The translations under genes were made by a program, and so were the position numbers. 64,000 nt of DNA, taken from positions 88,504-152,503 of the forward strand of contig NZ_WHUF01000012.1 in the NCBI RefSeq assembly GCF_009380165.1, written 5' to 3'. Source of the DNA: Rugamonas rivuli. GTDB lineage: Bacteria > Pseudomonadota > Gammaproteobacteria > Burkholderiales > Burkholderiaceae_D. The notes beneath the pieces are model-generated. The model worked only from the letters and a program-made list of their open reading frames with translations. It had not been told where the DNA came from and ran no database searches. This document shows, piece by piece, positions 24,569 through 35,847 of this stretch (the first letter of the stretch is position 1; every line of letters starts with the position of its first letter).

Positions 24569-26767
24569 ATGCGCGCCTTGCCTGCCTTGTTGTGTTGTAT
24601 TGCGATGAATGCGGCGGCAGCGCCACCGGCAGTCCCCTCCGAGGTAGCCAGGCTGAAGGCGGCGGCACAGCGCGTGACCATCCTGCGCGACAAATGGGGC
24701 ATCCCCCACGTCTACGGCAAGACCGATGCCGACGCCGTGTTCGGCCTGATGTACGCACAGGCCGAGGATGACTTCAAGCGGGTCGAACTCAATTACATCA
24801 ACGCCATGGGCCGGCTGGCCGAGGTCGAAGGCGAGGCCGAGCTGTATCGCGACCTGCGCATGAAGCTGTTCATCAATCCGGCGGACTTGCAGGCGCAGTA
24901 CCGGCAAAGCCCGCCGTGGCTGAAGAAGCTGATGACGGCCTTCGCCGACGGCTTGAACTACTACCTGGCCACGCACCCGGACGTCAAGCCGGCGCTCATC
25001 ACGCACTTCGAACCGTGGATGGCGCTCAGCTTCAGCGAGGGCAGCATCGGCGGCGACATCGAATCGGTGGACCTCAAGCAGTTGCAGGAGTTGTACGCCA
25101 ACGGCGCCAAGCTGCCGCTGGCGCCGCCCGTGCTGATCTCGGCGGGTGGGCAGGGCCGCGACCTGGAGAAAGAGCCGGGCGGCTCCAATGGCTTCGCCAT
25201 CGCGCCCGCGCTGACCAGGGGCGGCCATGCGCTGCTGCTGATCAATCCGCACACCTCGTTCTACTTCCGGCCCGAGGTGCAGGTGCACAGCGAGCAGGGC
25301 CTGAACGCTTACGGCGCCGTGACCTGGGGCCAGTTCTTCGTCTACCAGGGCTTCAACGACCGTCTGGGCTGGATGCACACCTCCGGCGGCGGCGACGTCA
25401 TCGACGAATACCTGGAAACCATCAGCGAAAAGGACGGCCAGTTCTACTACCAGTACGGCCAGGAGCTGCGGCCGCTGAAGGCGGTCGACATCACGCTGCC
25501 GTACAAGACGGCGGCCGGCATGGCCAGCAAGGTGGTCAAGGTCTACTACAGCCACCACGGCCCCATCGTGCGCTCGAAAGACGGCAAGTGGATCGCCGTG
25601 CGCCTGATGAACGAACCGCTGAAGGCGCTGACGCAATCCTACATCCGCACCAAGGCCCGCAGCTACAAGGACTTCTACAAGGCGATGGAGTTGCGCACCA
25701 ATTCGTCCAACAACACCGTGTACGCGGATGCCGACGGCAATATCGCCTACTTCCACGGTAACTTCATTCCGCGCCGCGATCCCAAGTTCGACTGGAAGCA
25801 TCCGGTCGACGGCAGCGATCCTGCCACCGAATGGCAAGGCCTGCACGCGGTGAAGGAAACCATCACGCTGTTCAATCCGAAGAACGGCTGGATACAGAAC
25901 ACCAACAACTGGCCGTACACGGCGGCCGGCGCGTACAGCCCCAAGGCGCGTGACTATCCGGCCTACATGTCGATGAACCCCGAGAACCCGCGCGGCATCC
26001 ACGCGGTGCGGGTATTGGAGAACAAGAAGAACTTCACGCTCGACAGCCTGATCGCCAGTGCCTACGACAGTCAGTTGCCGGCCTTCGAGCCGCTGCTGCC
26101 GCAACTGTTCGCGGCGTGGGATGAGCTGCCGGCCGGCGATACGCTCAAGGGCAGCCTGGCGCCGCAGATCGCCGCGCTGCGCGGCTGGGACATGCGCTAC
26201 GCGCTGGACTCGGTGCCAACTTCGCTGGCGGTGTTCTGGGCGCAGGATTTGACGGCCACCTACGGCGCGGCGGCCAAGGCACGCGAGGTGCTGGTGCTCG
26301 ACTACATCCAGGCCGCGATCACGCCGCAGCAACGCCTGCAAGCGCTGGAGCGCGCCGCGGCCAAGCTGACGGCGGACTTCGGCACATGGCAGACGCCATG
26401 GGGCGATATAAATCGTTTTCAACGTTTGACCGGCGACATCGTCCAGCCCTTCGACGACAGCAAGCCCAGCTTGCCGGTGGCCTTCGCTTCAGCCAACTGG
26501 GGCTCGCTGGCCGCCTACGGCATGACCAGCAAGAGCAAGACCAAGCGCCTCTACGGCGAGCGCGGCAACAGCTTCGTGGCGGCGGTGGAGTTCGGGCCGC
26601 GCATCAAGGCGCGCAGCATCCTGGCGGGCGGGGAAAGCGGCGACCCGGCCTCGCCGCATTTCAGCGACCAGGCCGCGATGTACGCGCGCGGGGAGTTCAA
26701 GGAAGTGTTGTTCTACAAGGCTGACGTGGAAAAGAACCTGGAGCGCAAATATCACCCAGGTGACTGA
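24569..26767 (+). CDS. Penicillin acylase family protein (periplasmic Ntn hydrolase)
   Basis: 732 residues; ACGGAG before the ATG; signal peptide ends near AAAA-PPA. Alpha-chain segment with RDKWGIPHVYGKTDADAVFG; the autocatalytic cleavage site and nucleophile are GGSNGF with Ser206, which becomes the beta-chain N-terminus. The beta chain has INPHTSFYFRPEVQVH and LMNEPLKALTQSYIRTKARS. The family covers beta-lactam, AHL and aculeacin acylases. This member is closest in layout to cephalosporin/AHL-type acylases, but the substrate cannot be told from sequence. Quorum quenching is possible, not shown. Confidence 0.9.
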   Translation: MRALPALLCCIAMNAAAAPPAVPSEVARLKAAAQRVTILRDKWGIPHVYGKTDADAVFGLMYAQAEDDFKRVELNYINAMGRLAEVEGEAELYRDLRMKLFINPADLQAQYRQSPPWLKKLMTAFADGLNYYLATHPDVKPALITHFEPWMALSFSEGSIGGDIESVDLKQLQELYANGAKLPLAPPVLISAGGQGRDLEKEPGGSNGFAIAPALTRGGHALLLINPHTSFYFRPEVQVHSEQGLNAYGAVTWGQFFVYQGFNDRLGWMHTSGGGDVIDEYLETISEKDGQFYYQYGQELRPLKAVDITLPYKTAAGMASKVVKVYYSHHGPIVRSKDGKWIAVRLMNEPLKALTQSYIRTKARSYKDFYKAMELRTNSSNNTVYADADGNIAYFHGNFIPRRDPKFDWKHPVDGSDPATEWQGLHAVKETITLFNPKNGWIQNTNNWPYTAAGAYSPKARDYPAYMSMNPENPRGIHAVRVLENKKNFTLDSLIASAYDSQLPAFEPLLPQLFAAWDELPAGDTLKGSLAPQIAALRGWDMRYALDSVPTSLAVFWAQDLTATYGAAAKAREVLVLDYIQAAITPQQRLQALERAAAKLTADFGTWQTPWGDINRFQRLTGDIVQPFDDSKPSLPVAFASANWGSLAAYGMTSKSKTKRLYGERGNSFVAAVEFGPRIKARSILAGGESGDPASPHFSDQAAMYARGEFKEVLFYKADVEKNLERKYHPGD

Positions 26768-27288
26768 GGTGCGCCGCCGGGCAGTGCATCGCCGATGGTT
26801 TTCGACGGAGCGGAGCTTGCCTCCGCTTCCGCCGCTGCAGCGGCCAGGGCTGCCGCAGCGGCCCGCGCCGCAGGTGACGCATAGCGCGTCTGCGGCGGTG
26901 CTTGTTCTGGGGGCGGCGCCGGCGCCACGACGGGCTCGGCGACGGGTTCCTTGCTCCACGCCAGATTCTCGACCTTGTTGTTGCGCAGGTTGCCGTCCTT
27001 GTGGCGCACGTACTTCAAGCCCGATGGATTGGGCAGGTGCGCCTCGGCCACCAGGTCGTGCACCAGGAACTCGCCGGTGCGGTTGCCGTTGCGCAGCTTG
27101 ACCATCAAACCGTCCGGCGTGACCTTGGGCCGCAGCGCCGTCACTTTGGGGCCGCCGGAGGCCAGCACGCGGCCATCCTTCGACACCTTGTAAAAGTCGC
27201 TGCCGGGCACCGGCTTGGCGCTGGCCACGCCGACCGAGTAGAGGGCGCCGATGGCCAGTACGCCAATGATGATGAAGAGGAATTCCAT
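26752..27288 (-). CDS. Membrane-anchored HNH/NUMOD-like protein
   Basis: 178 residues. One N-terminal membrane helix (MEFLFIIIGVLAIGALYSVG) is followed by a NUMOD4-like strand (FYKVSKDGRVLASG) and an HNH-like block, LVAEAHLPNPSGLKYVRHKD then GNLRNNKVENLAW. This matches the NHxDGnxxNNrxeNLeW signature of HNH_3 homing endonucleases, except that the usual Asn before His is Arg. The tail is Ala/Pro-rich and low-complexity. The anchor would place the domain in the cytoplasm or periplasm at the membrane. It may be a domesticated, DNA-binding or inactive relic. Stop overlaps the acylase stop by 16 bp. Confidence 0.72.
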   Translation of the reverse strand: MEFLFIIIGVLAIGALYSVGVASAKPVPGSDFYKVSKDGRVLASGGPKVTALRPKVTPDGLMVKLRNGNRTGEFLVHDLVAEAHLPNPSGLKYVRHKDGNLRNNKVENLAWSKEPVAEPVVAPAPPPEQAPPQTRYASPAARAAAAALAAAAAEAEASSAPSKTIGDALPGGAPQSPG

Positions 27289-27339
27289 GAGCTTTCGGGC
27301 TGCTTTCCGGCTGAATAGTCAATGCCCGGATACTAGCAC

Positions 27340-28515
27340 CTAAATCGCGTCGAGCGAACGGCGAATATCGGCCCTTAAATCCTCTATATCCTCGATTCCC
27401 ACCGACAGCCGTATCAAGCCGTCGCCGATGCCCAGCTTGGCCCGCGTTTCCGGCGGGATGGTGGCGTGCGTCATCAGCGCCGGATGCTCGATCAGGCTTT
27501 CGACGCCGCCCAGGCTTTCGGCCAGCGCGAACACCGAGCAGGTTTCCAGGAAGCGGCGCGCGCCAGCCAGGTCGGTCTTCAGGTCGATCGAGATGATGCC
27601 GCCGAAGCCGTCCATCTGGCGCTTGGCCAGTTCGTGCTGCGGGTGCGACTCCAGGCCAGGGTAGTAGACCTTGCGCACTTCCGGCTGCTGCTCCAGCCAG
27701 CGGGCCAGGTCCAGCGCGCTGCGGCAGTGGCGCTCCATGCGGATCGCCAGCGTCTTCACGCCGCGCAGCGCCAGGAAGCTGTCGAACGGGCCGGCGATGG
27801 CGCCCACCGAGTTTTGCAGGAAGCCGACCTGCTCGCACCAAGCCTGCTGGTGCGGCTCTCCGCCCACCACGGCGATGCCGCCGATGATGTCGGAGTGGCC
27901 GTTCAAGTACTTGGTGGTCGAGTGCACCACGATATCAAAACCGTGTTCCAGCGGACGCTGCACCAGCGGGCTGGCGAAGGTGTTGTCGGCCACGGCGATG
28001 ATGCCGCGCTCGCGGCAGATCTTGGCGATCGCCTTCAGGTCGGCCAGCTTGAGCATCGGGTTGGTCGGGGTTTCCACCCACACCATCTTGGTCTCGGGGC
28101 GGATCGCGGCGAGCAGGTTTTCCGGATTGGTCAGGTCGACGTAGGTGAAGTCGTGGCCCGCGCTGCGGCGGCGCACCCGCTCGAACAGGCGGTAGCTGCC
28201 GCCGTACATGTCGTCGCCGGCGATGATGTGCGAGCCGGCGTCGGCCAGTTCCAGCACCGTCGAGATCGCCGCGAGGCCGGAGGCGAAGGCGAAGCCCTGG
28301 GCGCCGCCTTCCAGGTCGGCCACGCAGCGCTCCAATGCCCAGCGGGTCGGGTTGTGCGAGCGGCCGTAGTCCAGGCCCTTGTGCACGCCAGGGCTGTCCT
28401 GCACGAAGGTGGAGGTGGCGTAAATCGGCGGCATGATGGCGCCGGTGGTCGGGTCGGGCGACTGGCCGCCGTGGATCACGCGGGTGGCCAGGTGGGCTTT
28501 TTTGTTGTCGTTCAA
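27340..28515 (-). CDS. Cystathionine gamma-lyase/synthase-type PLP enzyme
   Basis: 391 residues from TTG at 28515 with GAAGGA 8 nt upstream. Cys/Met-metabolism PLP family: YGRSHNPTRWALERCVADLE, GDDMYGGSYRLFERV, PLP lysine in VVHSTTKYLNGHSD, and ESLGGVESLIEHPALMTH. It lies 3' of the cystathionine beta-synthase gene with a stop/start overlap (TTGA), so the pair forms the reverse transsulfuration route: homocysteine + serine to cystathionine, then to cysteine. Gamma-lyase is therefore favoured over gamma-synthase, though the sequences overlap. Confidence 0.9.
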   Translation of the reverse strand: MNDNKKAHLATRVIHGGQSPDPTTGAIMPPIYATSTFVQDSPGVHKGLDYGRSHNPTRWALERCVADLEGGAQGFAFASGLAAISTVLELADAGSHIIAGDDMYGGSYRLFERVRRRSAGHDFTYVDLTNPENLLAAIRPETKMVWVETPTNPMLKLADLKAIAKICRERGIIAVADNTFASPLVQRPLEHGFDIVVHSTTKYLNGHSDIIGGIAVVGGEPHQQAWCEQVGFLQNSVGAIAGPFDSFLALRGVKTLAIRMERHCRSALDLARWLEQQPEVRKVYYPGLESHPQHELAKRQMDGFGGIISIDLKTDLAGARRFLETCSVFALAESLGGVESLIEHPALMTHATIPPETRAKLGIGDGLIRLSVGIEDIEDLRADIRRSLDAI

Positions 28516-29879
28516 GATAAAGTCCTTCTCAGGTGGTTCAGCAGGTCGAAGCGGGTAATTAGGCCGTAGAAGGTGTCGCCCTCGGCGACCACGGCGGTCA
28601 GGCCGCGGTCCAGCGTGCTGCGCAGCGCTTGCACGTTGGCGCTCGGGTGCAGCGTTTCCAGGCGCGATGTCATGGTGGTGCCGACCAGGCTGGAGAACTG
28701 TTCGGCGTGGTTGTCGACCTTGAGCAGCAGGTCCGATTCATCGATGATGCCGACCAGCTTGCCGTTCTCGATCACCGGCAACTGCGCCAGGTCGGTGCTG
28801 CGCATGCGGTTGAAGGCGGTCAGCAGGGTGTCGCCCGGCGCTACGCTGACGACATCGCCTGCGTCGAAGCGGCGGCCGATCAGGTCGCGCAGATCGTGCA
28901 GCGGCGGGCGTTGCAGCAGGCCCTGGTCGTGCATCCAGCCGTCGTTGTAGACCTTGGACAGGTAGCGCGTGCCGGTGTCGCAGACGAAGGTGACCACGCG
29001 CTTGGGCGTGGTCTGTTCGCGGCAGTACTTGAGCGCGGCGGCCAGCAGCGTGCCGGTCGACGAACCGCCCAGGATGCCCTCGGCGCGCAGCAGGGCGCGG
29101 GCGCTGTCGAAGCTTTCCTGGTCGCTGACGGTGTAGGCCTTGCGCACGCCGGTCATGTCGGCGATGGCGGGAATGAAGTCCTCGCCTATGCCTTCCACCG
29201 CCCACGAGCCGCTGGTGTCGGAGACGCGGCCGGTGTCGATGTACTCGGTCAGGATGGAACCCTTGGGATCGGCCAGCACGAATTCCACGTTGGGCGCGGC
29301 CTGGCGGAAGTAGCGGGTCAGGCCGGTCAAGGTGCCGGACGAGCCGACACCGACCACAATGGCGTCGAGTTCATGGCCGGTCTGTTCCCAGATCTCCGGG
29401 CCGGTGGTGGTTTCGTGCGCCAGCGGGTTGGCCGGGTTGTTGAACTGGTCGGCGAAGAAGGCGCCCGGCAGTTCGCGCGCCAGCCGCGCCGCGTAGTCCT
29501 GGTAGTACTCGGGGTGGCCCTTGCCGACGTCGGAGCGGGTGGTGCGCACTTCGGCGCCCAGCGCTTTCAGGTGCAGCACTTTTTCGGTGGACATCTTGTC
29601 CGGCACCACCAGCAGCACGCGGTAGCCCTTGAGGCGGCCGACCAGGGCCAGGCCCAGGCCGGTGTTGCCGGCGGTCGCTTCGATGATGGTGCCGCCCGGT
29701 TGCAGGCGGCCGTCGGCTTCGGCCGCTTCGATGATGGACAGGCCGATGCGGTCCTTGATCGAACCGCCGGGATTCTGCGATTCCAGTTTGAGGAACAACT
29801 GGCAGAGGCCGGTGTCCAGACGGGTGACGGGGACCAGGGGCGTATTGCCGATGAGGTTGAACAATGCGGGGGTAGGCAT
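28512..29879 (-). CDS. Cystathionine beta-synthase with C-terminal CBS pair
   Basis: 455 residues; AAGGAG 7-8 nt before the ATG. Residues 1-320 are a fold-type II PLP enzyme: GNTPLVPV, PLP Lys in NPGGSIKDRIGLSI, EATAGNTGLGLAL, GSSGTLTGL and GGSSTGTLLAAAL. Residues 335-455 form two CBS motifs (TLLTAFNRMRSTDLAQLPVI, NVQALRSTLDRGLTAVVAEG), usually AdoMet- or nucleotide-sensing. It makes cystathionine from serine and homocysteine. First gene of a two-gene operon with the gamma-lyase type enzyme. Confidence 0.92.
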   Translation of the reverse strand: MPTPALFNLIGNTPLVPVTRLDTGLCQLFLKLESQNPGGSIKDRIGLSIIEAAEADGRLQPGGTIIEATAGNTGLGLALVGRLKGYRVLLVVPDKMSTEKVLHLKALGAEVRTTRSDVGKGHPEYYQDYAARLARELPGAFFADQFNNPANPLAHETTTGPEIWEQTGHELDAIVVGVGSSGTLTGLTRYFRQAAPNVEFVLADPKGSILTEYIDTGRVSDTSGSWAVEGIGEDFIPAIADMTGVRKAYTVSDQESFDSARALLRAEGILGGSSTGTLLAAALKYCREQTTPKRVVTFVCDTGTRYLSKVYNDGWMHDQGLLQRPPLHDLRDLIGRRFDAGDVVSVAPGDTLLTAFNRMRSTDLAQLPVIENGKLVGIIDESDLLLKVDNHAEQFSSLVGTTMTSRLETLHPSANVQALRSTLDRGLTAVVAEGDTFYGLITRFDLLNHLRRTLS

Positions 29880-30066
29880 GAAGTGCTCCTTGCAGGATGT
29901 CGGCGCGGGCGGATTATGTCCGCTCGTGCTTTTTTGAAAAGAGCGGATGGTAGGCCGCTCTGTCGCCGCTGGAAAGGAATGTTTCCGAGTTTGCATATGA
30001 AAAAAATTATCATTTTCACCGTGCTGTTGGAAAGGCAAGTATGCGCCTTTTTCGCGGGGGACGGTT

Positions 30067-30072
30067 TATAAT
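30067..30072 (+). promoter_or_regulatory. Consensus -10 box before tdk
   Basis: TATAAT lies 25 bp before the GTG start; no clear -35 is seen at 16-18 bp. Confidence 0.4.
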
Positions 30073-30096
30073 CGCGCTCTTCAATCAGGGGTAGTA

Positions 30097-30657
30097 GTGG
30101 CTAAACTTTATTTCCGTTATTCTGCTATGAACGCAGGCAAGTCCACCGCGATGCTGCAAGTGGCGCACAATTACGAAGAGCAGGGGCAGCAGGTGCGCCT
30201 GTTCACCGCCGCCATCGACAACCGCTACGGCGTGGGCCATGTGACGTCGCGGCTGGGGCCGCAGCGCGAGACGGAAGTATTCGATGCCGGCACCGATTTC
30301 CTGGTCTGCATTGACCAGAAGATCGCCTGCCTGCTGATCGACGAGGCGCAGTTCCTCAGCACGGCCCAGGTGCAGCAGTTGCACCAGCTGGCGCAGGTGC
30401 GCGGCGTGCCGGTCATCACCTACGGCTTGCGCACGGATTTCCGCGGCGAGCCGTTCCCCGGCTCGGCCTACCTGCTGGCGCTGGCCGACGATATTGAAGA
30501 GTTGAAGAACATCTGCACTTGCGGCAAGAAGGCCACGATGAATATCCGCGTCGACGAAAACGGCCGGCGCATCAAGGAAGGCGAGCAGATCAGCATTGGC
30601 GGCAACGAGAGCTACCGCCAGGCTTGCGGCCGCTGTTTTTACACCGACAACCACTAA
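30097..30657 (+). CDS. tdk: Thymidine kinase
   Basis: 186 residues from a GTG start. Type II thymidine kinase: P-loop MNAGKSTAML, Walker-B-like CLLIDEAQFL, substrate lasso YGLRTDFRGEPFPGSAYLLA, and zinc-site Cys pairs CTCGKK and CGRCFY. Makes dTMP from thymidine (salvage) in the cytosol. Length is normal. The hydrolase gene follows 27 bp downstream on the same strand. Confidence 0.95.
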   Translation: MAKLYFRYSAMNAGKSTAMLQVAHNYEEQGQQVRLFTAAIDNRYGVGHVTSRLGPQRETEVFDAGTDFLVCIDQKIACLLIDEAQFLSTAQVQQLHQLAQVRGVPVITYGLRTDFRGEPFPGSAYLLALADDIEELKNICTCGKKATMNIRVDENGRRIKEGEQISIGGNESYRQACGRCFYTDNH

Positions 30658-30684
30658 ACTTCTTTCAGCCCGGGAGCGCCGGCC

Positions 30685-31605
30685 ATGTCGTTGAGTATCA
30701 CCGATGTGCCCGCGCTGGATAACCGGCGCGTCAAGACCAGCACCGAAGACGTGCTGATCGACCGCGTAGTGCCGGGCGAAATCCTGGTGATCGCCTTCGG
30801 CTTCGTGTCGTGGGATGCGCGGCCGGACTTCGATTTCTACGGACGCCTGAAAAAGCTGGAGCAAGCCAGTGGGCGCCATCTCAACAAAATTCTCGTGCGC
30901 GATTCCGGCAACAGCTGGTACCACCGCGCCATCGCCGGACTGGGCGAGCATCCCGACGACACGGTTGAGACGCTGCGCGCGCTGGTGGCGGCGATACGGC
31001 CGAGCAAGGTCGTCACCATCGGCCAGTCGATGGGCGGTTATGCGGCCGTCATGTTCGGGCTGCTGCTCGGGGTGGAGCAGGTGGTCGCCTTCGGTCCCTT
31101 GTCCTTCCTCGATGTGGGCCAGGCCTTGCTGTACCACGACCGCCGCTGGATCGCCGTGATGCGGGCGCTGGCGCAGCAACCGCCGCCGTCGGGCTACTAC
31201 GACCTGGCGGCGCTGGGCCGCGAGCGGGGCGGGCAGACGCAGCTGCACATCGTGTTCGGCACCAAGCCGGACCGGGACGATGCGATCGAGTCTGTCAATC
31301 TGGACGCCATGCACGCGCACCGGCTGGCGGCGGCCGGCAATTGCACGCTGTATCCGTTTCCGTTTTCGGGCCACGCGGTGGTGCAGCATCTGATCGACAC
31401 CAAGCGCATCAACGGCCTGCTTGCGCGCATCATCGCCGGCATCGAGCTGGCGCCGGAGCCGTTCGATGTCACGCCCGCCTGGCGCGACTGGGTGGCCGAG
31501 AACCTCAGGCTGGGCAGCCCGCCGGCGGAACTGGTGGAGATTTTGCAGCAGCATGGTTTTTCCTACGACAGCAGCGTGGCGGCGGTCGCGGGCGGTGGCG
31601 CATGA
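30685..31605 (+). CDS. Alpha/beta-hydrolase-fold protein
   Basis: 306 residues. The nucleophile elbow is intact: VVTIGQSMGGYAAVMFGL (GxSxGG). A possible acid (TKPDRDD) and His (PFSGHAVVQHL) follow. No signal peptide. I cannot assign a substrate; esterase- or acyltransferase-like enzymes linked to surface polysaccharide or peptide export share this size. The stop overlaps the start of the M6-like protease gene (ATGA), so the two are made together. Confidence 0.75.
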   Translation: MSLSITDVPALDNRRVKTSTEDVLIDRVVPGEILVIAFGFVSWDARPDFDFYGRLKKLEQASGRHLNKILVRDSGNSWYHRAIAGLGEHPDDTVETLRALVAAIRPSKVVTIGQSMGGYAAVMFGLLLGVEQVVAFGPLSFLDVGQALLYHDRRWIAVMRALAQQPPPSGYYDLAALGRERGGQTQLHIVFGTKPDRDDAIESVNLDAMHAHRLAAAGNCTLYPFPFSGHAVVQHLIDTKRINGLLARIIAGIELAPEPFDVTPAWRDWVAENLRLGSPPAELVEILQQHGFSYDSSVAAVAGGGA

Positions 31606-32744
31606 CGGCTCGGTGCGCGGTCGGCGCATTGGTGTTGTTGGCGGCCTTGCCGGCCTTGGCAGGCGACCAGCTGGCCGCCTGCCGCCTGCCCGAAATGCAA
31701 TTGCGTACCGACGTCGGCCTCGGCTTTCCGCGCAAGCCCGATCGCCTGAAGACCACCGGCCAGCTGCGCTTCCGCGTGCTGTTCGTCGACTTTAGCGACG
31801 CCCCGGCCACGGTCGCGCCGCGCGATGTGCTGTCGATTATCTCGCCGCGCGCGGAGCAGTACTTCAAGGCCGTCTCCTACGGCAAACTGGACGTGACGCT
31901 GGCCGCCGACCAGCGCTGGATACGCATGCGCAAGCCTTCGTCCGACTATCACTTCGGCCGCGACGCCTCGTTCGACTACCACCGCGCCTACTTCCAGGAA
32001 GCGATAGACCTGGCCGGGCCTGCGGTCGATTATGCCGGCAGCGACGCCATCCTGGTGATCGCCAATCCGGCCACGCAGGCGATCAACTGGGGGCCGGCCT
32101 TCACCGCCAGGCCGGGCCTGGGCGTGCAGGCCGGCGGCCGGGAATTCATCAACGGCGCCACCTCGGGCAGCGATCTGCCGATCCTGGGCTGGGCCTGGTT
32201 TGTGCACGAAATCGGCCACGCGATGTCGCTGGTCGACCTGGCCGGCCCGCGTCCGCCCAGGCAGTTGTGGCACACCTATGTCGGGGAATTCAGCGCCATG
32301 GGCAACCCGACGGGCAGGGCGCCGGAATACCTGGGCTGGGAGCGCTGGCAGCTGGGCTGGCTCGATGACGCGCAGGTCAGCTGCACCAGCGCCGCCAGCA
32401 CCACCTTGACCTTGACGCCGCTCGAACGCTCAGGGGGCGCCAAGCTGGCGCTGGTGCCGACCGGCCCGAACACGGCGCTGGCGGTGGAAAGCCGGCGGGC
32501 CGAAGGCTACGACAGCAAGCTGCAGCGCGCCGGGCTGCTGGTCTACACCGTCGATACGCGGCTGACTTCGCATGACGGCGCGGTGCGCGTGCAGCCGCCC
32601 GGCGACAGCGACGAGCAGCACCTGCAAGCGCTGCTGGCGGTCGGCCAGACGGTGACGGCGGGCGGGCTGTCCGTCACGCTACTGGCCAGCGACGCGCACG
32701 GCGACACCTTGCGCATCGAGCGCGCGGCAACACATCGGGATTGA
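31602..32744 (+). CDS. Secreted M6-like metalloprotease (HEIGH)
   Basis: 380 residues. Signal peptide ends near LAG-DQ. The zinc site is WFVHEIGHAM with His202, Glu203 and His206, then a possible third ligand in the GNPTG region and a C-terminal beta domain. The VLFVDFSDAP and EQYFKAVSYGKLDVTL motifs are typical of immune-inhibitor-A/M6-type proteases, which are secreted and cut host proteins. It is shorter than classical InhA (no PKD or MAM repeats). Translationally coupled to the preceding hydrolase. Confidence 0.85.
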   Translation: MTARCAVGALVLLAALPALAGDQLAACRLPEMQLRTDVGLGFPRKPDRLKTTGQLRFRVLFVDFSDAPATVAPRDVLSIISPRAEQYFKAVSYGKLDVTLAADQRWIRMRKPSSDYHFGRDASFDYHRAYFQEAIDLAGPAVDYAGSDAILVIANPATQAINWGPAFTARPGLGVQAGGREFINGATSGSDLPILGWAWFVHEIGHAMSLVDLAGPRPPRQLWHTYVGEFSAMGNPTGRAPEYLGWERWQLGWLDDAQVSCTSAASTTLTLTPLERSGGAKLALVPTGPNTALAVESRRAEGYDSKLQRAGLLVYTVDTRLTSHDGAVRVQPPGDSDEQHLQALLAVGQTVTAGGLSVTLLASDAHGDTLRIERAATHRD

Positions 32745-32768
32745 CGCCCGCAACCATCGTGGTATAGT
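32741..32768 (+). promoter_or_regulatory. Sigma70 promoter of the GH5 glucanase
   Basis: TTGACG at 32741-32746 and TATAGT at 32763-32768 with a 16-bp spacer. The -35 overlaps the stop codon of the protease gene. Confidence 0.65.
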
Positions 32769-32780
32769 TTTCATACAAAT

Positions 32781-32817
32781 TTGGTAACGTTTCCAACCTA
32801 TTGTGGAAGCGCTTCCA
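32781..32817. promoter_or_regulatory. Two LacI-type operators before the GH5 gene
   Basis: TTGGTAACGTTTCCAA at 32781-32796 (one mismatch from perfect symmetry) and the perfect palindrome TGGAAGCGCTTCCA at 32804-32817, just downstream of the promoter. Both fit the TGGAA-N-CG-N-TTCCA pattern of LacI-family repressors. A related site lies before the GH16 gene. Confidence 0.7.
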
Positions 32818-32863
32818 TATTTTGTACTGCGGTTCTTCATCACAAAAAAACATTGGAGACTAC

Positions 32864-34957
<2,094 letters not shown>

Positions 34958-35210
34958 CGCCCGGAGGATGTCGCGTTTGATAGCGAGAAATTGACGCCGG
35001 GTGGCCATCGTGCGACGATGCGGCCATGAGCAGCCTGTTTGCACGTAGTACGCTCGCGCCGGCGTGGTTGTGCCGTGACCGCGACATTTTGCTGTACCTG
35101 GCGCCATCGCTCGTGCTGGCGCTGCTGGTCCGCGCCTTGTCGGCGCGGCACCCCTTCTTTTGGGATGGACAGGAATGGCCGCAGTTTTCCATCCCTGACG
35201 TGAGGCCAGA

Positions 35211-35732
35211 ATGTTCTCGCTAAATCACATGGGCCTGACGGTTAGCTCCATCCCATCCATCGTATTGATATTTATCTGGTTCTGCTTGCTGCGCTGGGTG
35301 AGGTATTCCGGTTGGGGAATTGCGATCCTGACGTTGATAGGGACGATCAGCCATGAGGTCTTACACGCGGCGGTGGGCTGGGTGGTTTATGCGAAGCCCA
35401 CGTCGTTTTCCATCATTCCAAGACGGGGAAAAAACTATTGGATGCTGGGTTCCGTGGGGTTTAGAAATCTGAATATCTGGAATTCTGCGCCGGTGGCCTT
35501 TGCCCCACTTCTGTTGGCTTGGGTGAGTTGGTTGATCTTCAAATATTGGACGCAGTCGGCTTTTCAGCGCGGCGACTACATGAGCTGGCTAGTATCTGGA
35601 TATGTTGCGGCGGTAGCATTGTTCTCCTGCCTTCCCTCCCATATCGATATCAAAATGGGGGCGCTGTCCGCTCTGATGTACGGCTGTATCGCTTGTTTAG
35701 TTTGGCTGGCCATTTTTCAATTCAATCGATAG
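35211..35732 (+). CDS. Membrane protein with HExxH motif
   Basis: 173 residues with four to five membrane helices. The second helix carries TISHEVLHAAVG, giving His48, Glu49 and His52. A later GSVGFRNLNIWNSAP loop could hold an Asn/Asp ligand, as in site-2-protease or DUF3267-type intramembrane zincins. No PDZ domain. I cannot assign a family with confidence. The region 34958-35210 upstream holds nothing convincing. Confidence 0.6.
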   Translation: MFSLNHMGLTVSSIPSIVLIFIWFCLLRWVRYSGWGIAILTLIGTISHEVLHAAVGWVVYAKPTSFSIIPRRGKNYWMLGSVGFRNLNIWNSAPVAFAPLLLAWVSWLIFKYWTQSAFQRGDYMSWLVSGYVAAVALFSCLPSHIDIKMGALSALMYGCIACLVWLAIFQFNR

Positions 35733-35847
35733 GCTAAGACCTGATTGCATCCTGCTTGCGCGTTATCACAGACAGCCCCGCGCTAACCGCCGAAACTGTT
35801 TTGGCGGACCCTGCCGCTACACGCCGATAACACAAAGGAGCACAGTC

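Noticed and set aside
35026..35223. 65-codon open frame before the HExxH membrane protein
   Set aside because: No ribosome site, overlaps the start of the next gene, and no family resemblance.
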